A DNA stretch of 15,760 nt from Gammaproteobacteria bacterium (GTDB lineage: Bacteria; Pseudomonadota; Gammaproteobacteria; Steroidobacterales; Steroidobacteraceae): the NCBI GenBank assembly GCA_030040235.1, contig JASHUC010000536.1, positions 1 to 15,760 of the forward strand. Reading direction: 5' to 3'. Below the pieces are notes generated by a model that worked only from the letters and a program-made list of their open reading frames with translations, ran no database searches and was not told the DNA's origin. The translations under genes and the position numbers were made by a program. Position 1 is the stretch's first letter. Every line of letters starts with the position of its first letter. Below are positions 1 through 7,570 of this stretch, one piece after another.

Positions 1-652
1 CGGGCTCCACGTCTCCGGTGACCACGAGGGTCTGATTGGCGGGGGCGTAGTGGGCGCGGAAGAAACGCCGCAGGTCCGCGATGCTCCAGGCCGCGATGTC
101 CCGCGGAAGGCCGATCGTGGGGAATCGGTAGGGATGGAGCGTGAATGCGGCGGCCTGGACGCGCTCGCTCAGAAGCCCGGCGCTATTGTCCTCGACGCAG
201 AGCCGCCGCTCGGAGCGGACCACGCGCCGCTCGCATTCGATCACCTCGGGCACGAAGCTCAGGTTCACGATGCGATCGGCTTCGAGCTCGAAGACCAGCT
301 CGAGTGCCGCGCGCGGAAACCAGTCCTCGTACACTGTCACGTCGCTCGTGGTGAAGGCGTTGCTCGCGCCCCCGGCCGCTTCCATCGAGCGGTCGAACTC
401 GCCCGGACCGAATCGAGCGGTGCCGTTGAACATCATGTGCTCGAAGAAATGCGCGAGCCCGGTGAGACCGCAACTCTCGTTGCGACTGCCCACGCGCACC
501 CAGTTTTGCAGCGCGACATTTGGAATCTGCCGCGCCGGCCACACGATCACACGCAGTCCGTTGGCGAGCGTGAGCGCGCGCACCGGCGAGCGAGCGCCGG
601 CCCGCGCCGCAGGTGCGGCCGCGAGGGCAGAGGCGAGAGGTGCACGCTTCAT
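1..652 (-). CDS. M16 (pitrilysin/insulinase-like) zinc metallopeptidase, N-terminal part, cut by window edge
   Basis: Seen: about 217 residues are present and the frame runs open off the left edge. The start codon is the ATG at 650-652. The first ~18 residues (MKRAPLASALAAAPAARA) have a basic start and an Ala-rich core, like a signal peptide. The inverted zinc motif HxxEH is H68-F-F-E71-H72, followed by MMFNGT as in the family. A third zinc-ligand candidate is E148, in an ExERRVVxSE context 75 residues after H72, which fits the family spacing. Known: M16 enzymes are zinc peptidases, and bacterial periplasmic members often occur as tandem active and inactive subunits. Inferred: an exported, catalytically competent peptidase. 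The rest of the gene, and any partner, would lie left of the window. A promoter-like pair sits only a few bases upstream of the ATG. Family call is firm; substrate is unknown. Confidence 0.9.
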   Translation of the reverse strand, partial: MKRAPLASALAAAPAARAGARSPVRALTLANGLRVIVWPARQIPNVALQNWVRVGSRNESCGLTGLAHFFEHMMFNGTARFGPGEFDRSMEAAGGASNAFTTSDVTVYEDWFPRAALELVFELEADRIVNLSFVPEVIECERRVVRSERRLCVEDNSAGLLSERVQAAAFTLHPYRFPTIGLPRDIAAWSIADLRRFFRAHYAPANQTLVVTGDVEP

Positions 653-1076
653 GACGCAATGAGTGTAGCCTCCCGCCGCACGGTCCCAAACCTCGAGCGC
701 TGCGGCTCGGAAAAAAGAACGCCGCGAGCGGGGGAAAACGCATCGCGGCGTTACAAAGAGCGAACACCGGGGAAGTTGTTCGCAATAGCCTCCAGCACTC
801 CCTCGACAGCGCAGCGCGTGCGGCTGTCGCGAGTCGGTCAGCGCGGCTCGATTTCGAACCGCTCTGCCAAGACTCGAGCAAGGGGCATGCCAGCTGCACG
901 CCACCTGAAATATCAGTAACTTAGGTTGAGAGCGTGCGCCGCGTCACGCTGACGCGCCTTGTCAGCTTGTGACCCGGCGCAGGCCGCCTCTGTCAGCGCA
1001 GGTGCGGCGCTTCTCAAGGACCCTCGCGGTCGAGCGATAATCGCCAACCCCTTCAGTCTTGCAGGCTTGAGATCCG
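653..1076. other. 424-bp intergenic region between divergent M16 peptidase and bactofilin genes
   Basis: No convincing gene is seen; open frames crossing it are compositional. It should carry the promoters of both flanking genes. Structures visible are an inverted repeat CGACAGC/GCTGTCG (804-810 and 823-829, 12-nt loop), a tight hairpin CGCGTCA-CGC-TGACGCG (940-956) and a shorter GTCA-gcttg-TGAC (961-973). The last two sit about 100-135 bp before the bactofilin ATG. No T-tract follows them, so they are not obvious intrinsic terminators. No known RNA family was recognised. Confidence 0.5.
662..689 (-). promoter_or_regulatory. Putative sigma70-type promoter for the M16 peptidase gene
   Basis: On the minus strand TTGGGA (684-689) is followed after 16 bp by TACACT (662-667). 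Each hexamer matches the TTGACA/TATAAT consensus at 4 of 6 positions. The predicted transcript would begin about 3-6 nt before the ATG at 652, so it would be leaderless or nearly so, in keeping with no Shine-Dalgarno at normal spacing. This is a visual match only. Confidence 0.3.
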
Positions 1077-1475
1077 ATGAGCGACTTACCAAAGCGGCGG
1101 CTGCTCGATTTCCTCGGAGGCTCGCCGAGCTTCCTCGCCGAGGGTTGCCGGGTGACGGGCGACGTGGAGACCGTCGGGGCGCTCGCGGTCTGCGGTGCCA
1201 TCCGCGGTGACGGGCACGTCAGGGGCGCCCTCAACATGACGGCGCGCTCCGAGTGGGAAGGCGTGATCCGCGCCGAACGCGCGGTCATTGCGGGCACCAT
1301 CGTCGGCGGCCTCACCGTCGAAGACAAGCTCGAGATCGGCGCGACGGCCGTGATCCGCGGGCGTGTGAGCGCGCGCTCCATCGCAATCGCCAAGGGCGCG
1401 GTCATCGACGGGGAGCTCATCGTCACGAGCGGTCAGCCGATCGTCAGCTTCGAGGAGAAGCGCGCCCGCTCGTGA
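1077..1475 (+). CDS. Bactofilin family (polymer-forming cytoskeletal) protein, short form
   Basis: Seen: 132 residues, nearly all made of short beta repeats with periodic Gly and hydrophobic residues from about 22 to 120 (GCRVTGDVETVGALAVCG, then GHVRGALNMTARSEWEGVIRAE, then GGLTVEDKLEIGATAVIRGRVSARSIAIAKGAVIDGEL). This is the right-handed beta-helix pattern of bactofilins (DUF583). The N-terminal tail is short and basic (LPKRRLLDFLGG). Known: bactofilins polymerise without nucleotide and scaffold cell-shape, stalk or envelope machinery at the membrane. The ATG at 1077 is the only good start; its ribosome-binding site is weak (GAG, 5 nt upstream). The 3' end overlaps the convergent hydrolase gene by 32 bp. 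A second, longer bactofilin lies at 8383-8889. Family call is firm; role is unknown. Confidence 0.88.
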   Translation: MSDLPKRRLLDFLGGSPSFLAEGCRVTGDVETVGALAVCGAIRGDGHVRGALNMTARSEWEGVIRAERAVIAGTIVGGLTVEDKLEIGATAVIRGRVSARSIAIAKGAVIDGELIVTSGQPIVSFEEKRARS

Positions 1476-2493
1476 GCGGATCGCGGCAGCGGAGCGGTGA
1501 ATCGAGCTCCGCCGCGGCGGTACGCTCCGCCCAGGTACACGCCCGGATGCGGTCGAGAAAGCCGCAGTGGCCGCCGCGGCGCGTGGCGATCACGCGCAGC
1601 GCGGCGCTCGGCGCGAGCCGTGCGAGATCGCGCGCGGGAATGATCGGATCATCGAGCGCCGCGATGATGGTCGCGGGCACGGCAAGGCCCGCGAGTCGCG
1701 CCCCCACGATCGCGTAGCCGTCGAGGTATTCCTCGAGGCTCGCGAACTCGGTGAATCGGCGCACCAGCTCAGCGGTGATCCGGCGCACGCTGGCGGCGCG
1801 GCGCAGATCCGCGAAATCGTACTCCTGCGGCCACGCCGCCTGCTTGAGCGCGAGCGAACGCAGCCATTTGCGGACGAAGTACCCGTGGTAGGCGCGAAAG
1901 CCGTTCTCGAGCGCCTCGAGTGTCGCAGCGGGATCGAGCACGGGCGAGACCGCGACGACTTTGGCGATCCGAAGGCCCGCATCGCCGGCCCGCGCCGCGA
2001 CACGCAGCCAGAAGTTGCCGCCGAGCGAGAAGCCGGCGAGGGACAGGATCTTTTCGGGAAAGCGCGCCTGTACGCACCGCACGGCCCCGATCACCTCTTG
2101 AAGCCGGCACGAGTGAAAAAGCTCGCGGTTGAGATGGTGCGTTCGGCCGTGGTCGCGCAAATTGAGGCGCAGAACCTCGAAGCCGCGCTCGAACAGCTCC
2201 CGGGCGAGCGAGAGGACGTAGATCGACTCTGCGCTCCCCTCCCAGCCGTGGAGCAGCATCGCAACGCGTGCCGGCTGGGCGCCGTTCGCGCCCGCGGGAG
2301 GAACGGCATGAAATGCCTGCAGCCGAACCCCGTCCCCGCAATCGAGCAGCATGACGTGGCTCGCCTCGAGCAGCGGTGCCAGGGAAGGGGCGATGCGGCG
2401 GCGCCAGCCCGAGAGGCTCGGCAGAATCGATTGCAGGTGGCGGTTGTTGAGCCAGCTCGGCGGCCGGAAACTTTCATCCAGGCTGAAAGGCAT
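1444..2493 (-). CDS. YheT-like alpha/beta-fold hydrolase
   Basis: Seen: 349 residues from the ATG at 2493. The N-terminal signature FRPPSWLNNRHLQSILPS (9-26) is typical of the YheT/ABHD1-3 family. The oxyanion segment LHGW is at 81-84, the nucleophile elbow G-F-S156-L-G-G at 154-159, an acid candidate at D281/D282 (ALDDPIIP) and the catalytic His at 309 (RGGHCGFLD). The full triad is therefore present. Known: the family contains serine esterases/lipases of poorly defined substrate; E. coli YheT is uncharacterised. A GTG at 2514 would add seven residues and has GAGG at better spacing, so the start is open. It lies 52-73 bp after the receiver-domain gene on the same strand and may be co-transcribed. 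The last 32 bp overlap the convergent bactofilin gene. Confidence 0.88.
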   Translation of the reverse strand: MPFSLDESFRPPSWLNNRHLQSILPSLSGWRRRIAPSLAPLLEASHVMLLDCGDGVRLQAFHAVPPAGANGAQPARVAMLLHGWEGSAESIYVLSLARELFERGFEVLRLNLRDHGRTHHLNRELFHSCRLQEVIGAVRCVQARFPEKILSLAGFSLGGNFWLRVAARAGDAGLRIAKVVAVSPVLDPAATLEALENGFRAYHGYFVRKWLRSLALKQAAWPQEYDFADLRRAASVRRITAELVRRFTEFASLEEYLDGYAIVGARLAGLAVPATIIAALDDPIIPARDLARLAPSAALRVIATRRGGHCGFLDRIRACTWAERTAAAELDSPLRCRDPLTSGRASPRS

Positions 2494-2566
2494 CGACAAC
2501 GGCGGACACTCCACGGGCCTCGCGCAGCGGGGGCAGCGGCCTCGAGCTTGCGCCCGGGCGTCTTGT

Positions 2567-3874
2567 TCAGCGCAGCCGGATCTCGATGCGGTTGTTGGCG
2601 CCGCCCGAGCGATTCCATTCTCCGGCCGTCAGCGACTCCGACACCGGAGGATAGGCGACGAGGGGCGATGAATCATCGCCCCTTTGGACCTGAACGTCCA
2701 CGGCCCCGTGCGAGGCGCTCGAAAGGCCCGCCACGAGATCGGCGAACGCGAGCGAGCCGCGCTGGGACTGCGGCATCGAGTCATCCGCGACGCTGCGCAC
2801 CACGTCGCATTGCGAGTAGGCGCTCTCGTCGGGCGCGAGCGAGAAGCCGTCGGTCGCATTGCCGATGAGGCAGAAGCGCCCCGGAAAGATCTTGATGTCC
2901 ACCGTGCCGTGGTAGCCCTGGGCGACCAGACGATCGAAGAGCTGGCGCAGCGCATCGAGCCGCGCACCACCGAGCGGATCCTCGCCGTAAGGAACCACCT
3001 CGATGATCGGCTTGCCGGCCGGCGCCGGTCGCTGCGCCGCGACGGCGCCTGTGGCCGAAGCACCTCGTGGAGCCTCCGGCGCGCCTGCGGTCGATGGGCG
3101 CTGCCCTGGCGTTTGCGACGGCGCAGCGCGCTGCGGAACCGAGCGCAGCGCCGCGAGCTCGTGGGCGAGCGCTCGCCGCTCGAGCGCCTGCTCGCCTGCA
3201 ACGCCGAGGCTGAGCACCGCGATGATGGCGGCGACCGCCGCGACGAGGCCGTCACGGCGCGCGACGGGCGTGCGCCGCTCCTCGACCTCGAGCGGGTGTG
3301 CGCGCGCATCCTCGAGTATGCTGCGCAGCTCGATCTTCAGCCGCTCCGAGTGGCTGTCGAGCATCGCGACGAGCGTGCGCCGCAGCTCCGCGAACTGCTC
3401 GCGCAGGGCCGTATCGGTCAGCGGCTTCGAGAGCACCAGCTCCGCAGGCTCCGGATCCTCCTCCTCGAGGCGGCGGAAGGTGTGTTGCTCGCTGCTGCGC
3501 CGATCGGGCAGCAGATGAAGCTGATAGAGCACTTTCGACACATCGGTGGGCTGGATCTGCTTCGGCAGGACGCCCAGAGCGCCGAGCGCCCGCGCCTGAC
3601 CGACATACAGCTCACCTTCCTGCGAGGTGTACATCATGATGGGAATCGTGGCGGTGCGCGGATTGTTCTTGATCGTTCGGACGGCTTGCAGGCCGTCCAT
3701 GCCGGGCATCATGTGATCCATGAAGATCACATCGGGGCGGTGATGCCCGAGGTACTCGAGTGCCTGCTCCGCGCTGTCGGCGCTATCGACCTCGATCTCG
3801 TACCTCTCCAGCATTCGCGAGAGAAAGGTCCGTGCAGCGTTCGAGTCGTCCACGACCAATGCGCGTTTGGCCAT
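2567..3874 (-). CDS. Receiver-domain protein with a transmembrane anchor and a C-terminal, possibly OmpA-like, extracytoplasmic domain
   Basis: Seen: 435 residues. A CheY-like receiver domain occupies 4-122, with acidic pocket D9/D10, phospho-acceptor D53 (FMDHMMPGMDG), T83 and K105. An acidic/helical linker follows, then one hydrophobic segment at about 210-227 (LVAAVAAIIAVLSLGVAG) with Arg-rich flanks before it. Next are a helical piece, a Pro/Ala-rich linker (249-287) and a folded region from 288 to 435. The final region alternates strands and helices and ends NNRIEIRL, recalling the NRRVEI end of OmpA/MotB-type domains, but the GHTD motif is absent. The protein's only cysteines, C335 and C356, are in this region and could form a disulfide in the periplasm. 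ATG at 3874 has AGG close upstream. No cognate kinase is in the window. Receiver call is firm; the C-terminal fold is inference. Confidence 0.8.
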   Translation of the reverse strand: MAKRALVVDDSNAARTFLSRMLERYEIEVDSADSAEQALEYLGHHRPDVIFMDHMMPGMDGLQAVRTIKNNPRTATIPIMMYTSQEGELYVGQARALGALGVLPKQIQPTDVSKVLYQLHLLPDRRSSEQHTFRRLEEEDPEPAELVLSKPLTDTALREQFAELRRTLVAMLDSHSERLKIELRSILEDARAHPLEVEERRTPVARRDGLVAAVAAIIAVLSLGVAGEQALERRALAHELAALRSVPQRAAPSQTPGQRPSTAGAPEAPRGASATGAVAAQRPAPAGKPIIEVVPYGEDPLGGARLDALRQLFDRLVAQGYHGTVDIKIFPGRFCLIGNATDGFSLAPDESAYSQCDVVRSVADDSMPQSQRGSLAFADLVAGLSSASHGAVDVQVQRGDDSSPLVAYPPVSESLTAGEWNRSGGANNRIEIRLR

Positions 3875-3934
3875 ACCTGTCCGGCACCCGCATCCACCCT
3901 GAGGGCCGGAGTGTAGCTCAAACTGTGCGGTAGA

Positions 3935-5167
3935 TTACTGTCGCTCCGCGCCGACATGCGCCGGCCTCGCGCACTCGCAGTGCGGCGCGGATCGCTCGGG
4001 CTCGGGGGTCGTGCAGCGCTCGCACAAGCTCCGGTAGAGCTCCGCCATCGAGCGCGCCAGGCGCACGGACGACCACGACTCCGCGTAGCTCCTCGAGCGC
4101 GCCGCGAGCTCGGCGCGCAGCTCTCGGCTCGCGAGCACGCGCAGCGTCGCGGCCGCAAACTCCTCGTGCCGCTCCGGCACCACGATCGCGCCACACTCCG
4201 GCCGCAGCACCGAGAGCGTGCCGAGGGATGCGGTCGAGACGACCGGCGCGCCCTGCGCCATCGCCTCGAGCAGCACGAGTCCCTGGGTCTCCGTGCGCGA
4301 GGCAAAGACGAATGCGTCGGCCGCCGCATAGCAGTCGAGGAGCGCCTCACGGCGATCGAGATAGCCGACGAAGCGTACGTGCGCATCGAGCCCGAGCTTC
4401 GCGACCAGGCGGCGCAGCGCTTCCTCGGCCGGCCCCTCCCCCGCGATGATGAGCATGGCGCCCGGGGCATCGCGCCTGAGCAGCGCAAAGCTCGAGATCA
4501 GGAACTCGATGTTCTTCTCGAACGCGATGCGCCCCACGTAAAGGAGCAGCGGCCGATCGGCAGGCAGTGCGGCGAGCGCGCGAAAGCGCCGGCCGTCGCC
4601 GGGCCGGAAGCGGTCCGCCGGCAGACCGGTCGGCAGCACGTGAATGGGCGTCGTGACGCCGTATTGCACAAGGACCTGACGCATCGGCTCGGACGGAGCG
4701 ACGAGGGCATCGAGCTCACGAGCTTGCGAGCGCGTGAAGGCGCGAACCAGGGTTCTCCCGAGGGCGCGCGGGAGGAGCGGCGCGTAGTGGTGCAGGTACT
4801 CTTCGAAGAAGGTGTGGTAGGTCTCGAGACAGGGAATGCGCATGGCGCGCGCATGACGGACGCCGGCATAGTGCGCGATGAAGGGCGTCTGAATGTGAAT
4901 CAGATCGAACCGCTCGCGCTCGGTGGCACGCAGGGCCTGCATGAGCGCGCGCCAGCGCATGCGGCGGTCCTCGGGATCTGCGGGCACGCCGCGGCTCGGC
5001 ACGCGAACGAGGTGCTCGCCGGAGGCGATTGCCGAGGGCGGGTACTGCGGCGCGACGAGCGTCGTGTCGACACCGAGCCCGGCCAGATCGGCGCGGAACG
5101 TCGCGATGGAGGTGGAAACGCCGTTGACTCTGGGGAAGTAGACGTCGGAGAGATAAAGAACGCGCAC
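3935..5167 (-). CDS. GT4 family (group 1) glycosyltransferase
   Basis: Seen: 410 residues with a GT-B fold. The N-terminal domain opens MRVLYLSDVYFPRVNGVS, the loop typical of GT4 enzymes that glycosylate lipid acceptors. The C-terminal domain has VGRIAFEKNIEFLI with R213 and K218 for the donor diphosphate, the FVGYL strand, and the EX7E motif E293-TQGLVLL-E301. Known: retaining transferases using nucleotide sugars; relatives include mannosyl- and glucosyl-transferases acting on diacylglycerol or phosphatidylinositol. The GTG start at 5167 follows the PAP2 stop by one base (TGA-G-GTG), so the two are probably translationally coupled. Inferred: synthesis of a glycolipid or other membrane glycoconjugate, with the phosphatase acting on the same or a neighbouring lipid. 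The Cys-rich tail (ERCTTPEP...CECARP) after about residue 382 is not part of the usual domain. Confidence 0.9.
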   Translation of the reverse strand: MRVLYLSDVYFPRVNGVSTSIATFRADLAGLGVDTTLVAPQYPPSAIASGEHLVRVPSRGVPADPEDRRMRWRALMQALRATERERFDLIHIQTPFIAHYAGVRHARAMRIPCLETYHTFFEEYLHHYAPLLPRALGRTLVRAFTRSQARELDALVAPSEPMRQVLVQYGVTTPIHVLPTGLPADRFRPGDGRRFRALAALPADRPLLLYVGRIAFEKNIEFLISSFALLRRDAPGAMLIIAGEGPAEEALRRLVAKLGLDAHVRFVGYLDRREALLDCYAAADAFVFASRTETQGLVLLEAMAQGAPVVSTASLGTLSVLRPECGAIVVPERHEEFAAATLRVLASRELRAELAARSRSYAESWSSVRLARSMAELYRSLCERCTTPEPERSAPHCECARPAHVGAERQ

Positions 5168-5168
5168 C

Positions 5169-5744
5169 TCAGGAAATCGCCAGACCCAGCGCGGCGAGCA
5201 GCGCGCCCAGCACGGCGCCGATCAGCACGTCCGAGGGATAGTGCAGTCCGAGCACCACACGCGAGACCGCGATGAGCACGGTGAAGGGCACCAGGAGAAA
5301 GGCGAGCTCGCCGAAATGGGCGACCGCCTGCCACGTGAACGCCACGGCGTGCAAGGTGTGTCCGGAGGGGAAGCTGTAGAAATCGAGCGGCGCCGCGGCG
5401 CAATCGATGCCGGGGTGCGTCACGAAGGGGCGGCGGCGCACGAACGTGCGCTTCAGCCAGCGGTAGATCACGAGCCCGACGATTCCGGTGACCGCCATCG
5501 CGAGCGCGGGCCGCAGCGCGGCGCGCCCGTAGAGGAGCGGCAGGACGAGGATGAGGACGTACCAGGCGATTCCATCGCCGAGCCGGCTCACGATGCGCAA
5601 GAGGCCGCGCAGTGCGACGTGCGAGGCGCCCGAATTCAAACAGCGGCAGAGCCCGTATTCCGCAGCATCGATGCGCGCGAGGAATGTGCTCAAGGAGCCC
5701 GCCCTCATGCCCCCAAGGGTCGCGCGCGCGCGGGTCGCCCACAT
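5169..5744 (-). CDS. PAP2 superfamily membrane phosphatase
   Basis: Seen: 191 residues with four to five hydrophobic segments and all three signature motifs: KX6RP (K98...R105-P106), PSGH (126-129) and SRX5HX3D (S161-R162, H168, D172). Known: these integral enzymes remove phosphate from phosphatidic acid, phosphatidylglycerol phosphate, undecaprenyl pyrophosphate or lipid A, with the active site on the periplasmic face. The first ATG (5744) has a weak ribosome-binding site; the ATG at 5708 (residue 13) is preceded by GGGGG and is a fair alternative. The gene begins 21 bp after the ABC permease stop and is coupled to the downstream glycosyltransferase. Substrate cannot be told from sequence. 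Confidence 0.9.
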   Translation of the reverse strand: MWATRARATLGGMRAGSLSTFLARIDAAEYGLCRCLNSGASHVALRGLLRIVSRLGDGIAWYVLILVLPLLYGRAALRPALAMAVTGIVGLVIYRWLKRTFVRRRPFVTHPGIDCAAAPLDFYSFPSGHTLHAVAFTWQAVAHFGELAFLLVPFTVLIAVSRVVLGLHYPSDVLIGAVLGALLAALGLAIS

Positions 5745-5765
5745 GACGAAAATGTGAAGGTTTTG

Positions 5766-6578
5766 TTAATCCCGGATGCCGTAGCCGTGGTGCATGAGGA
5801 CGACGGCGGCGGTAAAGAGCACCGCGGCAGCGAGAGTCATCATGCCGAAGGCCAGACCGATATTCACGTCCGAGACGCTGAAGAAGCCGTAGCGGAACGA
5901 GTTGACCATGTAGAGGATCGGATTGACGTAGGACACGGTCTGCGCCCAGGCGGGCAGAGTGGTCACCGAGTAGAAGACGCCGCCGAAGTAGGTGAGCGGC
6001 TGCAACACGAAGGTCTGAGGCCAGTTGACCTGATCGAAGTTCTTCGCGAGCTGCGCGTTGAGGAAGCCGGCGAGGGAGAACACCGTCGCGGTGAGGAAGG
6101 CCGCGGCCAGCACGACGAGTGGGTGATCGACGCGCAGGTGCGCGAACACGAGCGCGACGCCCGTGACCACCAGGCCGACGAGCATCCCGCGCACCAGCCC
6201 CCCGGCCACGTAACCCGCGACGATGAGCCAGTCCGGCAGCGGCGAGACGAGCATCTCCTCGACGTACTTGCCGAACTTCGCGCCGAAGAACGAGGACACG
6301 ACGTTGGCGTAGGAGTTGCTGATGACCTGCATCATGATGAGACCGGGCGCAATGAACTGCGGATAAGTGAACCCGTCCATGCGCCCGACGCGCCGGCCGA
6401 TGAGGCTGCCGAAGATGATGAAGTAGAGCGTCGTGTTCACCGCGGACGGCACGAGTGTCTGGCCCCAGATGCGCACGATCCGGCCGTACTCGCGGATGAC
6501 GATGGTCTTGAAGCCGACCCAGCGGACGAAGCCGAGGCGCACGGGCGGCGGTGCGGGGGCCTCTACGGCGGTCTGCAT
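5766..6578 (-). CDS. ABC-2 type transporter permease (YadH-like)
   Basis: Seen: 270 residues with about six hydrophobic segments (near 45-61, 74-95, 118-146, 153-176, 188-206 and 242-263). The region between segments 2 and 3 contains FGKYVEEMLVSPLPDW, matching the conserved cytoplasmic coupling helix of ABC-2 exporters. The NPILYMVNSFRYGFF segment near the C terminus is also characteristic of the YadH/NodJ group. Known: such permeases dimerise and work with a separate ATPase to export lipids, polysaccharides or drugs. The start lies 19 bp after the ATPase stop, with GAGGG 9 nt before the ATG, so the two form one operon. Cargo is unknown; the PAP2 and glycosyltransferase genes directly after hint at an envelope lipid. 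Confidence 0.9.
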   Translation of the reverse strand: MQTAVEAPAPPPVRLGFVRWVGFKTIVIREYGRIVRIWGQTLVPSAVNTTLYFIIFGSLIGRRVGRMDGFTYPQFIAPGLIMMQVISNSYANVVSSFFGAKFGKYVEEMLVSPLPDWLIVAGYVAGGLVRGMLVGLVVTGVALVFAHLRVDHPLVVLAAAFLTATVFSLAGFLNAQLAKNFDQVNWPQTFVLQPLTYFGGVFYSVTTLPAWAQTVSYVNPILYMVNSFRYGFFSVSDVNIGLAFGMMTLAAAVLFTAAVVLMHHGYGIRD

Positions 6579-6597
6579 CAGCGTCGGCCCTCGAATC

Positions 6598-7533
6598 TCA
6601 CGGCGCCCCCGACTCGGCCGCGGCGCGGCCCTCGACCAGGCGTATGAAGATCTCCTCCAGGCGGTTGACCTTGTTGCGCATGCTGAGCACCTCGATCCCG
6701 AGCGAGGAGAGGCGCAGGAAGATGTCGTTGAGGCTCCGTTCCTTCGAGACCTCGACCTCGAGGGTGTGACTGTCCTCGAGCCGCATCGGATAGCCCTCGA
6801 GCCGCGGCGCCTCCGCGAGCGGCGCGCGCAGGTTCAACACGAACACCTCCGTGTGCAAGCGCCGCAGCAGGCTGCTCATGCGGTCGCGCTCGGCGATGCG
6901 CCCGTGGTCGATGATCGCGATATTGCGGCACAGGTTCTCGGCCTCCTCGAGATAGTGCGTGGTGAGAATGATCGTCGTGCCCTGCGCGTTGATGTGCCGC
7001 AGGAACTCCCACATCGAGCGGCGGATCTCGATATCGACCCCCGCGGTGGGCTCATCGAGGATGAGAAGCCGCGGCTCGTGCATGAGCGCCCGCGCGATCA
7101 TCAGGCGGCGCTTCATGCCCCCCGAGAGCGCGCGTGCCGTGCTCGTCCGCTTCTCCCAGAGCTGCAGCTGCCGCAGATACTTCTCCGCGCGCTCGCGGGC
7201 AATGCGCCGGGAGATGCCGTAGAAGCCCGCCTGGTTGACCACGATCGTCTCGGGCGTCTCGAACTGGTTGAAATTGAGCTCCTGCGGCACGACTCCGATG
7301 CAGGACTTGGCCGCTTCGAGCTCACCGTCGATGTCGTGTCCGAAGACGTGCACCTTCCCACCCGTCTTCCTGACGAGCGAGGTGGTGATCCCGATGAGGG
7401 TGGTCTTGCCCGCCCCGTTCGGACCCAGCAAGGCGAAGAAGTCGCCTTCCTCGACGTCGAGGTCGATGCCCTTCAGGGCCTCGACGCCGTTCAAGTATGT
7501 CTTGGTGAGTCCGCGTACCGAGAGCGCGTGCAT
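6598..7533 (-). CDS. ABC transporter ATP-binding protein (YadG-like)
   Basis: Seen: 311 residues from the ATG at 7533. Walker A is GPNGAGKT (37-44), the Q-loop is Q84, the signature is LSGGM (136-140), Walker B is LLILDE (156-161) and the switch His is H193 (TTHYLEEAE). About 85 residues follow the nucleotide-binding domain, as in multidrug/lipid exporter ATPases of the YadG/CcmA type. Known: it powers the ABC-2 permease encoded next. The frame stays open upstream past 7900, but homology begins at MHALSVRGLTKTY, so the ATG at 7533 is chosen despite a poor ribosome-binding site. Four 17-bp tandem repeats lie 38-105 bp upstream of this start. Confidence 0.93.
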   Translation of the reverse strand: MHALSVRGLTKTYLNGVEALKGIDLDVEEGDFFALLGPNGAGKTTLIGITTSLVRKTGGKVHVFGHDIDGELEAAKSCIGVVPQELNFNQFETPETIVVNQAGFYGISRRIARERAEKYLRQLQLWEKRTSTARALSGGMKRRLMIARALMHEPRLLILDEPTAGVDIEIRRSMWEFLRHINAQGTTIILTTHYLEEAENLCRNIAIIDHGRIAERDRMSSLLRRLHTEVFVLNLRAPLAEAPRLEGYPMRLEDSHTLEVEVSKERSLNDIFLRLSSLGIEVLSMRNKVNRLEEIFIRLVEGRAAAESGAP

Positions 7534-7570
7534 GGTGTTCGAGTGGCGAAGCACCCCAGCGTAGCACAGG

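Noticed and set aside
50..919. 289-codon plus-strand open frame
   Set aside because: It is antisense to the M16 peptidase, whose HxxEH motif and third ligand prove the minus-strand frame; the translation is Arg/Ala/Glu-rich with no family pattern.
653..1076. Search for a tRNA, riboswitch or small RNA in the largest gap
   Set aside because: No cloverleaf, CCA end or known riboswitch core was seen, only short hairpins.
1567..2868. 433-codon plus-strand open frame
   Set aside because: Antisense to the YheT-like hydrolase and the receiver gene; the translation is an Arg/Glu/Ala-rich shadow typical of high-GC DNA.
3956..5275. 439-codon plus-strand open frame
   Set aside because: Antisense to the GT4 glycosyltransferase; no recognisable domain.
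5241..6647. 468-codon plus-strand open frame rich in His/Asp/Glu
   Set aside because: Antisense to the PAP2 and ABC permease genes. The charged composition comes from reading hydrophobic codons backwards.
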